Source: Rebecca billardiae RCC1528
Lineage: Eukaryota > Haptophyta
NCBI GenBank assembly: GCA_965240325.2
Contig: OZ251241.1
Span: forward strand, 1,364,001 to 1,428,000
Reading direction: 5' to 3'
DNA: 64,000 nucleotides
The number at the start of each line of letters is the position of its first letter. The first letter of the stretch is position 1. A program made the translations under genes and the position numbers. The notes beneath the pieces are model-generated. The model searched no databases. It was given only the letters and a program-made list of their open reading frames with translations, and was not told where the DNA came from. Of this stretch, positions 52,854 through 62,701 are shown piece by piece.

Positions 52854-53449
52854 GGCGGAGGAGGCGGACGACGACGGAAGTTCGATTCACGACGGATGCA
52901 AAGGGTCCAGCGTGCAAAAGTACGGCATCGGAGGGAGATTCGTCATCTTCTTGCTGCCTGATATCATGGCGGAGCGGAGCCCGGCGGCGGAGGGCGTGCG
53001 TGCGTCCACCCGCCCGGTAAGCCCAAGGCCGAAGCCGGTTGATGCAATTGACAATTGTGAATGTAACTACGGGTACGAGTCCGGACGCCACCGTCTGAGA
53101 CACTGAGCGGGGACTACTAGCTCCCCAGCTCGCCTTCCGGCGGACGAACACGATCCAGCGCCGTCGATCTCCGAGACGACCGACGGCGCGACTTCCGGGA
53201 TCACGGGCAGCGACCGCGCGGCTCACCGCGTAGACGTGACGGGAGGACCGGATCACGACCTGTTGAGACTGCGTTGGCGGCCGCCTTCGCGCACGGTGCG
53301 GGTGCGGTGGACGAGATCGCCACCGAGTGTGGCAAGCGGCAAGCACCGGGGACTCAGGATGGCGCGGCGACGCATGTCCACCCAGATTATTGTTATGTGC
53401 TCGTGGGGCCATGCGAGGCCCAGCCCATGCCACTGAGGCTGGCCCCACC
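52854..53449. other. Intergenic stretch upstream of the transferase-transporter gene
   Basis: About 600 bp between two minus-strand genes. 52990-53110 is lower in GC. No gene is accepted; the frames extending through it have no motifs. Confidence 0.5.
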
Positions 53450-53965
53450 CTACGGCGTCTCGCGGAGGTGGCAGCCGTTGTCGATCTTGCCGTACTCCGC
53501 GATGTCGACGTGCTGCATCTGCTGACCGAGGGCGCACGGGAAGCAGCACCACATGCAGAGGCACGACACGCAGCCGGACTCGCCCGTCTTGTACTTGTCG
53601 CTGATGCGGATGCGGAGCACGACCGCAAACACGAACACGGCGATCGCGACGATGAAGCCGATGACGTTGAGGATGGCACCGAAGCCCCCCAGCGCCGGCG
53701 AGATGAACTGGAGGAGGACGAAGAAGAGCCAGATGGCGAAGGTGGCGTACAGGACGTGCTTGTAGTTGAAGAGGCCGGAGCGGCCGGCGGAGCGCGCGAG
53801 GCCGACGCAATTGCAGCAGCACGAGAAGCAGAAGATCGCAGGGATCTCGCACCAGCAGCTGCAGAGGTCGACCAGCCAGCCTTCGCGTTTGCCCCCCTGC
53901 TGCACCTCGCCAGGCGGGACCGCCACGGCCTGGACGACCTGTGGCTGCTGCTGCTCAGCGGACAT
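53450..53965 (-). CDS. PLAC8-type cysteine-rich membrane protein
   Basis: Intronless, 171 residues, ATG at 53965. The pattern fits the PLAC8 family (plant FCR/PCR cadmium-resistance and cell-number-regulator proteins): an N-terminal Gln/Val-rich stretch, then WLVDLCSCWCEIPAIFCFSC with CCCNCVGLARSAGRSG, two hydrophobic segments (YATFAIWLFFVLLQFISPAL and GAILNVIGFIVAIAVFVFAV), and a second Cys cluster CVSCLCMWCCFPCALGQQMQ. The CFPCALGQ segment corresponds to the family's C-x-x-C-x-x-x-Q end. Relatives influence metal efflux or cell number and probably oligomerise in the plasma membrane. The hydrophobic centre is longer than in many plant members, giving two clear membrane helices. No leader peptide. 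Confidence 0.85.
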   Translation of the reverse strand: MSAEQQQPQVVQAVAVPPGEVQQGGKREGWLVDLCSCWCEIPAIFCFSCCCNCVGLARSAGRSGLFNYKHVLYATFAIWLFFVLLQFISPALGGFGAILNVIGFIVAIAVFVFAVVLRIRISDKYKTGESGCVSCLCMWCCFPCALGQQMQHVDIAEYGKIDNGCHLRETP

Positions 53966-54128
53966 CCTGACGGGGAAGCGTTGAGGATGTCGTCGGTCGC
54001 GCGCCGCCGGTGGAGGGCGGCGGAGCCCGCTTTTCCGAACACTATCATAACTCAGCGGTGAGTACTTTCCCGGCTAAACGGTGGTCGGTGGCTTCTATAA
54101 CGCGCTATTATTAATAGCCGCGGGTATT

Positions 54129-55520
54129 TCATCGGAACAAAGCGTGTGCGCCATCGGCATCGCCGCCTTCCTCATCCTGCCCGTCGAGCAGCTGCCGCGC
54201 GGCCACGACGGAGCGCTTGAGCAGGGAGGCGGCGATGCCTGTCCGGCTGGCGGCGTCCGCGAGTGCGGCGGCGTCGTCGATCACCAGCGTCGCGAGGGCC
54301 TTCACTGTCGTGACGCCCGCCGCCTCCAGCTGCTGCCGCCGCTTGGGGCCGACGCCAGGCACCGACGACACCGGCGCCTCCGCGCCGGTGCGCGCCTCGC
54401 GCTCGGCGCCGCCGGCGGGCGCCGCGGGCACGGCCGCCGCCGCGCCGGTCTCGGCGAGCCATCGCTCGATGCAGCGCGCGCGCACCCACGCCTCGAGCGA
54501 CGCGCGCTGCAGCACGAGCTCCAAGCTCTCCTCCTCGCCAGCGCTGCCAACGCTGCCGCCGCCGCCGCCGCGGCCGGCGAGGGACCCGCCGCCGCCGCCG
54601 CCGCCATCCTCGCCGTCTGCCGGTCCGGCTTGCCTCGTGGCACCGCGCGCTGCGGGCAAGCGCTCGCGCGTGCACGCGATCGGCGTGCCCCCGCCCCCCG
54701 GCTGCGTGAGCGCTCGCTCCACCGCGTCGCACGCCGCCTCGGCCGCGGCGGCCGCGCCGAAGCACACGCGCACCGCGCGCCGCGGCGTCTCGCTCTCGGT
54801 CGGGCCCGCCTCGAGCTGCGCGGCCACGAGCGCGTCGAGCGCGGCGTCGACCTCGGCGAGCGCGAGCTGCGGGGAGGCGCCCGCGAGCATCAGCCGCGAG
54901 TCCGCCTCGTCCCACAGCGCAGGGCGCACGCGCTCGAGCCACAGCGCGCCGAGGCCGCCTGCGTCGCCGTCGCCGTCGCCGCCGCCAGTGGCCAGCAGGC
55001 CAGCGCCGCGCGCGACGCAGATCGCGGAGAACGCCTCGCACGCGGCTTGCGCGCCGATCGGTACGCCCGCCTCGTACGTGTCGAGTACGAGCTGCTCGAG
55101 TGCGCCCGTGCTCTCCGCGCGCGCGAGCGCGCTGATCGCGAGCTCGTGGCAGCGCGCATCGACGCGGACGCCGCGCGCCGCCATGTCGTCGAGCAGCAAG
55201 CGCGCCCACTCCGCCTCGCCGCCGAGCGCGGCGCACCGCGCGATCGCGTCTCTGTAGCAGCGCTCGTCCGCCTCCATGCCGCTCGACCAGATCAGCTCGA
55301 TGATCTCGGCGACCTCCTCGCCAGAGGCGCAGCGCGGGATACGCAACGCCAGCCGCTCGCGCTCGCCGCCAAAGCCGTCGTCCTTGGCGGCGGCGCGGGG
55401 CGGCAGCGAGGGGCGGGCGCGGGCGATGGCCGAAGCCCACGCGAGCGGGCTCGCCGAGGGCCGCGCGGCGGGCACCGCGAGCGCGCCGCATGCGAGCAGC
55501 GCGTGCAACGCCGCGCGCAT
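54129..55520 (-). CDS. PPR-like protein with C-terminal helix-hairpin-helix, probably plastid-targeted
   Basis: 463 residues from the ATG at 55520; an in-frame ATG ten codons upstream (55550, MSSSLGRWHV) is the alternative. The inner start is preferred because MRAALHALLACGALAVPAAR is then a clean signal peptide, followed by a basic transit-like stretch. Residues about 45-150 show PPR-like helical pairs (SGEEVAEIIELIWSSGMEAD, AEWARLLLDDMAARGVRVDA). The middle is Ala/Gly-rich with poly-Gly. Near the end, VSSVPGVGPKRRQQLEAAGV is a canonical helix-hairpin-helix (PGVGPKR...AAGV), which usually contacts nucleic-acid backbone. A role in plastid RNA or DNA metabolism is inferred from PPR plus HhH. 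It is divergent from the IQ-motif gene, 115 bp away. Confidence 0.75.
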   Translation of the reverse strand: MRAALHALLACGALAVPAARPSASPLAWASAIARARPSLPPRAAAKDDGFGGERERLALRIPRCASGEEVAEIIELIWSSGMEADERCYRDAIARCAALGGEAEWARLLLDDMAARGVRVDARCHELAISALARAESTGALEQLVLDTYEAGVPIGAQAACEAFSAICVARGAGLLATGGGDGDGDAGGLGALWLERVRPALWDEADSRLMLAGASPQLALAEVDAALDALVAAQLEAGPTESETPRRAVRVCFGAAAAAEAACDAVERALTQPGGGGTPIACTRERLPAARGATRQAGPADGEDGGGGGGGSLAGRGGGGGSVGSAGEEESLELVLQRASLEAWVRARCIERWLAETGAAAAVPAAPAGGAEREARTGAEAPVSSVPGVGPKRRQQLEAAGVTTVKALATLVIDDAAALADAASRTGIAASLLKRSVVAARQLLDGQDEEGGDADGAHALFR

Positions 55521-55635
55521 GACGTGCCAGCGCCCGAGCGATGATGACATGCGCGCCGACCGAGACCACCCAGTCGGGCCAGTCCGGGCGGGCGAGCCGC
55601 GGGCGAGCTCGCACATTAACGGTTCGTTGTCAGCC
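55521..55635. promoter_or_regulatory. Short shared upstream region of the PPR/HhH and IQ-motif genes
   Basis: About 115 bp (85 bp if the upstream ATG of the minus-strand gene is used) separate two divergent start codons. This is the tightest divergent pair in the window, so promoter elements must overlap. No specific site is recognised. Confidence 0.4.
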
Positions 55636-56961
55636 ATGGCGACGGAGGCCCTGCGCGCGCGGCTGCACGACGTGGCGGCAACGCGGCTGCAGTCGGTGCA
55701 GCGCGGGCGCCAGGTGCGCGCCACGCTCGGGCGCGAGCCCGCATCCCCGCGCTCGTCACGCCTGTGCGCGAGCGTGTACAGCGCGCTCTGGTCGGCGCAG
55801 GCGCGCGTGCGGCTGGCGGGCACAACGTTCGTCTTCCGAGACGGCCAGCTCGCCGGCTGGTGGCTCGCGCCGGCGGATGGCTCAGAGAGGCGGCTCCTGC
55901 GCAAGAGGCCCGCCGCGCTCCACGCCGCATCGCTCGCCACGGTCGTCGCCGAGCTCGAGCCGCCTCGGCACGGCGGGCCGGCGCGGCGCGGGCAGCTCGC
56001 GGCGGTGTGGGTGCCTGCGGATGCGCCCACCGACCCTGTCGGCATCCCGGCGGGCACGGGCGCGGTGCGCGCGCTGCTCCAGGCGGTGCACGAGCGCTTG
56101 CTCGACGGCGTGCTCGTGCGCACGCCCAGCGCTGCGCCCGCGCCGCGCCTCGTGCGCGTGCGCTACACGCCACACGTGCAGCTGTGCAAGGCGTGCGAGC
56201 CGATCGCGCCGCCTCCCGCCTCTCTGCCGCGCGCTGGCGGGCTGGCGTCGGCGCCGCCGCCGCCGCCGCCGCCGCGCGGCGGGCGTCTCTCGCCCGAGCT
56301 CGAGCGCGCCGCCGCCGCGCTCGTCCTCGTCGACATCGTCGCGCCGCTCCACGCGCAGCTGCGCGCGGGCGTGCGCGTGTGGGCGCTCGATGTCTGGTTG
56401 GCGCTGGCGGACGGCGCCGAGGGCGGGGGCGGCCGGCTGCGGCTCGCGTGGGCGGCGGGGCTGCGGCTGAGCGAGGGCGCGCGCGCGAAGCCCGTCGTCG
56501 ACCGCTGGATCTCGCCGCCGCGCGCGCTGCCCGCAGCAGCCGCGGACGCGCCGCGCTCTTCCGCGCGCGCCGCTGCGCCACCGAGCGCCGCCGCCGACGC
56601 GAGGGCGGCACTGTCGGCTGCAGAGGCGCTGCGCTCGCGCGGCGCAGCGCCTGTGCGTGATGGCGTGCTCGGCGGCGCGGTGGCGGCCGACCCAGCCGCG
56701 CGCAGCTCGGCGGCGGGCGACCCGGCAGCGCAGGAGATGGCACGGAGGCACGGGACGCGGGTCGCGCAGCGTTTGGCGCCCTCGCGCGCTGTCGCTGAGG
56801 CGGAGGCGGCGCGGCTTCGGAAGGCGGCGGCGGCGGCAGTGGCGGCGCAGTCGGACTCTGAGCCTCGCGGTGCTGGGGAGCTTGCGGCCGGTGCCTCCGA
56901 GTCCAGCAGGCCCTGCTGCGTGGGCGCAGCATCGACACCAGAAGTGCCCCGTGATCGATGA
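55636..56961 (+). CDS. IQ-motif protein of unknown function
   Basis: Intronless, 441 residues, ATG in a good context (CAGCCATGG). The N-terminus contains ATRLQSVQRGRQVRA at about residues 15-29, a fit to the IQ calmodulin-binding motif (IQxxxRGxxxR) with Leu-Gln in place of Ile-Gln. Residues about 40-270 look like a folded globular domain (VRLAGTTFVFRDGQLAGWWL, LAAVWVPADAPTDPVGIPAG, RAAAALVLVDIVAPLHAQLR), interrupted by a Pro-rich loop; I do not recognise it. The rest is Ala/Arg/Ser-rich and probably disordered. No leader or membrane segment. A calcium/calmodulin link is inferred from the IQ motif only. Confidence 0.65.
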   Translation: MATEALRARLHDVAATRLQSVQRGRQVRATLGREPASPRSSRLCASVYSALWSAQARVRLAGTTFVFRDGQLAGWWLAPADGSERRLLRKRPAALHAASLATVVAELEPPRHGGPARRGQLAAVWVPADAPTDPVGIPAGTGAVRALLQAVHERLLDGVLVRTPSAAPAPRLVRVRYTPHVQLCKACEPIAPPPASLPRAGGLASAPPPPPPPRGGRLSPELERAAAALVLVDIVAPLHAQLRAGVRVWALDVWLALADGAEGGGGRLRLAWAAGLRLSEGARAKPVVDRWISPPRALPAAAADAPRSSARAAAPPSAAADARAALSAAEALRSRGAAPVRDGVLGGAVAADPAARSSAAGDPAAQEMARRHGTRVAQRLAPSRAVAEAEAARLRKAAAAAVAAQSDSEPRGAGELAAGASESSRPCCVGAASTPEVPRDR

Positions 56962-57348
56962 TGCCTTGGCGTCCGTGGTACACTGTGGGCCCGTGGCCGT
57001 GCGGCAGCCGTCATCGGCGGAGGCAGCACTGTGCCTAGATGATGGCTCAGAGACAGTAGCAGTTGTTCAGCAGTACTGAGTACACGAACTCAGTGAGTGA
57101 CTGAGTACGGCACTGCGCTCACTCGGCTGTAGTAGCAGTACATCAGTAACAGTAGTAGTTAGATCAGAGTCATTCAGAGTTGAAACGGTAGTTGCAGCGC
57201 GCCATCGTGCCCAGGACCGCCGCCCAAAGTGAAAGTCCTGTGCTCGCACAAGGCAGCCCTCGGCTGGCGGCTGCTCCCTTTTGCCGGGCCGGAGCGGACC
57301 GACGGGGGGAGACCGCCGCGACACGGGGGGCAGCGGTCGCGCGCACAG
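56962..57348. other. Intergenic stretch before the NIPA-like gene
   Basis: About 390 bp. 57055-57180 is rich in CAGTAGTAG-type trinucleotides and small palindromes: GTACTGAGTAC at 57073-57083 and ACTCAGT-GAGTG-ACTGAGT at 57088-57106. No gene is seen. Confidence 0.55.
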
Positions 57349-59883
57349 ATGCGCACGTTCGAGCTCGCCGACTCGAACGTGAACGAGACGCTCGGCGTCT
57401 CGCTCTGCCTCGGCTTCTCCTTCTTCGCCGGCGTCTTCCAGGGCTTTTTCGGCTGCCTGCTCGCGTGGATCGCGGCGCGCAAGCCGGTGGACGGCGGCCG
57501 CGAGCCCGCGTGGCTGCGCCACCTGAACATCGCGGGCGTGGTGGGCTCGGCGACGCTGCCCGGCGTCCTCTCCATCGCCGCGCTCGCCTTCGGCGCCATC
57601 TCGACCGTCGTCGTCGTGCGCTCCGCGTCGATCCTGATCTTCAACGTGCTCTTCACGCGCGTCTTCCGGCTCGGCCACATCAAGCAGCTCGACGCGATCG
57701 GCACGCTGCTGTGCGTGCTCGGGATCGTCGCGCTGTTCAAGGTCGCGCCGACCGACTCCTCCGTCACCGACTCCGACTTCATCACGCTCCTCTCCACGCC
57801 CGTCTCGATCGGTTGGACGGTCGTGCTCGGCGCGTCGTGCGTCGCGTGCATGGCGGCGGTGCTCGTGCTCGAGCGGCGGCGGCGGCGCGGCGGCGGCGGC
57901 GCGGCCGACGGCGGCGGCTCGGGCTCGGGCGGCGCGCCCTCCGTCTCCTCCAGCCGCCGCGACAAGCGCTCCGCCGCGGGCGCGCGCCGGCAGCCGTTCG
58001 CGCGCGCGGCGCTCGTGAGCATCGTCGTCGCGTGCTCGTCCGCGTGCATGGACCTGAGCGCGAAGGGGTACACGGGCTCGATGGCGAACCGCGCGTCGAA
58101 CTTCCTCGCCTCGCCCACCTTCTGGGCCTGCCTCCTCGCCTTCGTCGCCTCCGCCATCGTGATGCGCGGCTCGTACGTGTACGGGTGCAAGGCGTGCAAC
58201 GTGCTCGTGTTCATCCCGCTCAACACGCTGCTCTCGATCGGCGTGTCGGCGGCGACGGGGTTCTGCGTGATGGAGGAGTGGCGCACGATCTCGGAGTGGG
58301 ACACCTTCGTCACCTCGTACCTCGTCATCTTCCTCGGCATCAACCTCCTCTGCTCCAAGGAGGCGCGGGACCAAGTCTCGTCGGTGGGCTCGGAGCGCGC
58401 GTCCGCGACGCTGCTCGAGGTGCAGCAGCTGTGCACGGACATGTACACGACGTCGGACAAGGCGATGGCGATCACCAAGTTCGAGCAGCTCGTGCAGAAG
58501 GCGTGCCAGCTCGGCGAGGTGCGCGGCGGCCCCCGCCGCCGCCCCGGAGCGCGCGCGCGCGCGATGCGTTCGGGCGGGCGCGCGGCCGAGCGAGGGCGGC
58601 CGGCGGCCGCGCATGCGCGCCGCCCCCCTTACTGGGCGCGGGTGGGCCGCGTGCGCGCAGGTGGAGAGTAACGAGCTGGTAGCGCTCGTCGTCGCGCTGC
58701 TCAACGAGCTGCCCGAGCTGCCAAAGTCGCTCATCGGCGACTGGTGCGCGCGCGAGCGTAGCCGCGCGCGCGCCGCTCGCCGCGCCCGCTCCCGCGCGCT
58801 GCGCACTCGCGCGTCGTCCGGCGCACGGCACCGGCACCGGGGCCCGTCGGGCGTCGCTGAGTCCGGGCGTCGCGCCGGCCTGCGCGCGCCGGCGCTCCCC
58901 GCAGGCTGCAGCTCGCGTACCCGACCATCTTCCGTTACGTCCAGGACACGAGCTCGACGCCCGGCCCGCAGCGGCACTCGCGCAACCGGCTGGCGTCGCC
59001 GCTGCCGCAGCAGTTCAATCGCTTCCTGCCGCTCGGCGTGCGGCGGTACGGTTACAGGGCGATGCTCACGCCGTACTGGGGGGACGGCGGCTCGCTCCCG
59101 CCCAGCCGCAACCCCAGCGCGAACACCGGCTCGGCGATGGCCGACCCGAACGAGGTGGAGCTCGGCCGCGCAGACTCGGGCGGCGCGCTCGGCGGCGGCG
59201 GCGGCGCGTGCTCCGGCTATTCGCCCGAGATCATTCGAATAGGCTGGGGCGACGAGGACGGGCGCGCGGGCCCCGCCGACGGCCCACGCGCCGCCGACGC
59301 CGACGACGGCGCGCACGCGGCGGAGCGCAACTGGCCACCGCCCTCTTCGCCCGCAGCGCCGCGCGAGGGCGCGGACGCGGGTGCCGACTCCACTGCCGCC
59401 GCCGCGTCGGCCGAGCGGCACACGCCTGGGGGCGGAGTGGCGTGCACGCCGCCGCACCCGTCGTCGCTCGCGACGGCGCCGAGCAGCCCGCGCTGTGCGT
59501 CCAACGGGGGTGCCGCCGAGTCCGATGCTGTGCCGGCGGCCGAGCCCTCGCCCGCCCTCGGCGGCAGCTGCGCCGACGCAGCCGGCGCCGGCGGCGCGCC
59601 ACTCAACGGCGCGAGGCACACGCTGCCGCTGAGCCCACGGGCGCGCGGCGCTGGCGGGGGCGGCGCGGGTGGCGGCGCGAGCGAGGACGAGGAGAGAGCC
59701 GCGGGCGCCGGCGCGCGAGCGGGCGCCGCGGTAGAGCGCGGCGCGCTCTGCGCCGCCGCCGATGGTGCTGCGCACGCTTCGGCCCACTGCCCGGCGGTCG
59801 GCGCGGGCGGCGGCGTCGCAGTGGGCAGACGATGCAGGGCCGCATCCGCCGGCTCCGGGCACCGAGACAGAGACTCGTACTAG
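57349..59883 (+). CDS. NIPA-like membrane transporter with long disordered C-terminal tail
   Basis: Exons 57349-58518, 58661-58743 and 58905-59883 (donors GTGCGC) agree in phase and give 743 residues. The start at 57349 (MRTFELADSNVNETLG) is chosen because the DMT fold begins just after it; an in-frame ATG at 57229 would add 40 unremarkable residues. Residues about 15-345 have eight to nine membrane helices resembling the NIPA magnesium-transporter family: SLCLGFSFFAGVFQGFFGCL, GAISTVVVVRSASILIFNVL, LDAIGTLLCVLGIVALFKVA, SIVVACSSACMDLSAKGYTG. After a short helical section (QLCTDMYTTSDKAMAITKFE to ELPKSLIGDWLQLAYPTIFR), the last ~240 residues are Gly/Ala/Ser-rich and disordered. Magnesium as substrate is inference; other DMT families are possible. 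Confidence 0.75.
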
Positions 59884-60233
59884 GAGTAGGACGAGTGCCG
59901 CGTGGGCTCCGACTGACCCTCGCCCTCATAAGGCCAGGATCGTCATCATCGTCGGCATCGATCGTAGTCACTGACACATAGTGCAAGTCATGCGTGCGCA
60001 TCAGTGTCGTAGCCTGTGAACGGTGTTAGCTGCGATGCTTGTCATGCTTGCGTGCTGACAATGTGAATGACGACAGTCGTGACAATGTCAGCAGCAGTGA
60101 CAAGCCTTGTGAATTGTCCGCCATCATCACGCGTCATCATCAGGCTCGTGCCAACCGCCTTTCCATCCGGCCGGGGCTGGCCGACGGCGAGTCACGCCGC
60201 CGAGGCGCCGACGGGGGCGAGCAGGGCGCGACG
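59884..60233. other. Intergenic stretch between NIPA-like and phosphoesterase genes
   Basis: About 350 bp, lower in GC than the genes. An open frame runs from 60039 into the phosphoesterase but begins with TTG and adds no conserved sequence, so it is read as 5' UTR. Confidence 0.5.
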
Positions 60234-62333
60234 ATGCGCCAGCGCGCGTGGCGGGTGGCGGCGCTGGCACCACTCCTCGCGGCCGAGCTCCTCGCCGCGC
60301 CCGCGGCCGCGGCGCGCATCCCGCCGCGGCCGGCGGGCGCGCGCGGACACTTTTTGCGCGTCGTGAGCATTAATGATGTGTACAAGCTGGCCAACTACCC
60401 GCACGTGCGCGGCTGCATCGACGCGCTGAAGGGTGCGGCGCCGAGGCTCGGCTGCACCGTCGTCTCGTGCATCAACGGCGACTTCCTCTCGCCGTGCATC
60501 CACTCCGCGCTCGACGGCGGCCGGACGATGATGGAGGCTCTGAACGCCGCGGGCATCGAGTACGCGTGCCTGGGCAACCACGAGTTCGACCTGGGCACGG
60601 CGTGCCTCGCGGCGAAGCTGCCGATCTTCGCAGGCACGGTGATCAACTCCAACGTGCACGAGCCGCTGCTCGCGCACCTGCCCAGGTGGCGCGCGCTCTC
60701 GGTCGGAGCGCGCACGGTCGCGCTTGGCGGCTTTGTCACGGGCGACCCTGCCATCTACTCGGCGGCGAACCGGCCGGCGGTCGGGCCGATCCCCGAGGCG
60801 GTGGAGCAGGTGTGGGAGCAGGCGACGGCGTCCCTCGGCCGCGCGCCCGACCTGCTGCTGCCCATGACCCACCAGCCGCTGTCCGACGACCGCGCGCTCG
60901 CCGAGTGGCTCTTGGCCCACGCGGAGCTGAGCGGCCGCGCGCCCGTGCTGCTCGGCGGCCACGAGCACGAGAAGCACATCGTGGCCGTGCCGCCGGCGGG
61001 GTCGGCGGGTGCGAGCGGCGCCGACGGGCTGGCGGGCCCGATGGCTCGAGGGCCCGACGGCGTGCCGCACCCGCCGCACGTGACCATCGTGAAGATGGGC
61101 GCGGACGCGAGCGAGCTGGGCATCGTAGACGTGTGGTGGCCTGAAGATGGGGCGGAGGAGGAGGCGGCGGCGGCCGGCGGTGGTCGTGGCGTGGCGGTGG
61201 CGCGGGCGGGCGGCGGTGCCGGTGTGCCCGTGGCGCCGCGCGGGGCGGCGCGGGCGCGCGTGCATGACGTGCCCGCGGCGGCGTGGGAGGCGGAGGCGGC
61301 GGCGGCGCTCTTCGCCGCGCGCAAACAAGAGCGGCTCGCGGCGCTGATGCGCGCGCCCCTCGCGACGCTGCCAGACACAGACACGCCCGCCGACAGCGGC
61401 GACGAGGAGTACGCCGTGCGCGGCGACAACGGCGGCGGCGCTGGTCGGAGCGCGTGCCTCACGACGCGGCACGTGCGCCGCGCGCCGTCGGCCGTCGCGA
61501 GCTTCCTCGCCACGCTCGTGCGCCGCGGGCTGCGCGCCGAGCGCGTCGAGCTGTGCCTGCTACACGCCGGCTGCGTGCGCGGCGGCGCCGAGTACGCGCC
61601 GGGCGCGCCGTTCACGATCGGCGACCTGCACCGCGAGCTCACCTTCCCGACCGAGATGGCGATCGTGCGGCTGCCGGGGTCGGTGCTCGCGGACGCGGTG
61701 CGGTGGTCGCGCGCCCTCGGCCGGCGCGAAGTTTCCGAGAGATTTCTCGACGGCGGCGGGCGCGAGCTCGTCGCGGAGAGCGCGGCCTTCCTGCACGCGG
61801 ACGAGCGCGCGTGCATCGATCCGCGCACCGCCGAGCTGCGCGCGGTGGGCGGCGTGCCGCTCGAGGCAGAGCGCGAGTACACCGTGGCGCTGCCGCAGCC
61901 GCTACTCCTCGGGATGGACGACCTCCGCCCGCTGTGCGAGCACGTGCGGCGTGCGCGCGTGCCCGTGCCCGCCGCCGACGTGTGCGCGCCCGCCAAGAAC
62001 GTCGTCATCACCCACTGCATGCGCGCCGCGTGGCGCCGGCTCGTCGGGTACGGCCGCGTCTGGACGGACCCCGAGGCCGAGGCCGCAACCGAGGCCGCGG
62101 CCGAGATCGCGATCTCGCCCGCCGAGATCGAGCGCGGGATCGAGCGCGTGTTCGCGCAGATGGACGCCGACGGCAACGGCGACGTCGACCTCGCCGAGCT
62201 CTCCGGGCACTACGCGCGCGTGACGGGCGACGAGGCGCCGCCGCAGGCGCTGATGACGGAGATGCTGCGCGCGCTCGACGCGGACGGCGACGGCCGCGTG
62301 AGCCGCGCCGAGCTCAAGGCGATCGCCTTGTGA
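60234..62333 (+). CDS. Secreted 5'-nucleotidase/UshA-type metallophosphoesterase with C-terminal EF-hands
   Basis: Intronless, 699 residues. Residues 1-28 (MRQRAWRVAALAPLLAAELL) are a signal peptide. The calcineurin-like domain carries the binuclear-metal motifs in order: VVSINDVYKL (Asp of motif I in the NDVY form), CINGDFLSP, CLGNHEFD, a MTHQPLS His segment and LGGHEHEKHI. The 5'-nucleotidase C-terminal domain follows after a variable Ala/Gly linker (LCLLHAGCVRGGAEYAPG, FTIGDLHRELTFPTEMAIVR, VVITHCMRAAWRRLVGYGRV). The last ~60 residues form a pair of canonical EF-hands, DADGNGDVDLAE starting near 644 and DADGDGRVSRAE near 682. This suggests a calcium-regulated phosphatase or nucleotidase, possibly for scavenging organic phosphate at the surface; that role is inference. 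Confidence 0.88.
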   Translation: MRQRAWRVAALAPLLAAELLAAPAAAARIPPRPAGARGHFLRVVSINDVYKLANYPHVRGCIDALKGAAPRLGCTVVSCINGDFLSPCIHSALDGGRTMMEALNAAGIEYACLGNHEFDLGTACLAAKLPIFAGTVINSNVHEPLLAHLPRWRALSVGARTVALGGFVTGDPAIYSAANRPAVGPIPEAVEQVWEQATASLGRAPDLLLPMTHQPLSDDRALAEWLLAHAELSGRAPVLLGGHEHEKHIVAVPPAGSAGASGADGLAGPMARGPDGVPHPPHVTIVKMGADASELGIVDVWWPEDGAEEEAAAAGGGRGVAVARAGGGAGVPVAPRGAARARVHDVPAAAWEAEAAAALFAARKQERLAALMRAPLATLPDTDTPADSGDEEYAVRGDNGGGAGRSACLTTRHVRRAPSAVASFLATLVRRGLRAERVELCLLHAGCVRGGAEYAPGAPFTIGDLHRELTFPTEMAIVRLPGSVLADAVRWSRALGRREVSERFLDGGGRELVAESAAFLHADERACIDPRTAELRAVGGVPLEAEREYTVALPQPLLLGMDDLRPLCEHVRRARVPVPAADVCAPAKNVVITHCMRAAWRRLVGYGRVWTDPEAEAATEAAAEIAISPAEIERGIERVFAQMDADGNGDVDLAELSGHYARVTGDEAPPQALMTEMLRALDADGDGRVSRAELKAIAL

Positions 62334-62701
62334 CGAGCTGCCCCGCGCGCGGCGGTGGCAGAGCCTCATCGAATCAGACTCAAGACTCGTCATGACGACA
62401 TGCACTATGCAGACACTGTCGACAGCATTAGTGAGCATAAATATATATATATATATATAATTAAGTTATATATATATATTGGATGATATATATATGATGT
62501 AGTACGTACGACGACGCGCGATATGATCGCGCGCGCGTCAGATTCATGAGACGCGACTACGCGCAGCACTCGACGGCACTGCTGCGCCGTCGACGCCGGG
62601 CCGCTGCGACCGTCCTCGCTGCACCGGCCTCCGAGCCGGCCTCCGTCTGTCACTCGTCAGAGTCGCGCGCGCGCTGATCGGAGCACCGACGAGTCCGAAG
62701 A
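62334..62701. other. AT-rich intergenic stretch with TA microsatellite
   Basis: About 370 bp between convergent genes. 62435-62500 is nearly pure (TA)n, like 48740-48850. No gene is seen. Confidence 0.65.

Noticed and set aside
60039-60233. N-terminal extension of the phosphoesterase
   Set aside because: It would begin with TTG and would bury the clear signal peptide that follows the ATG at 60234.
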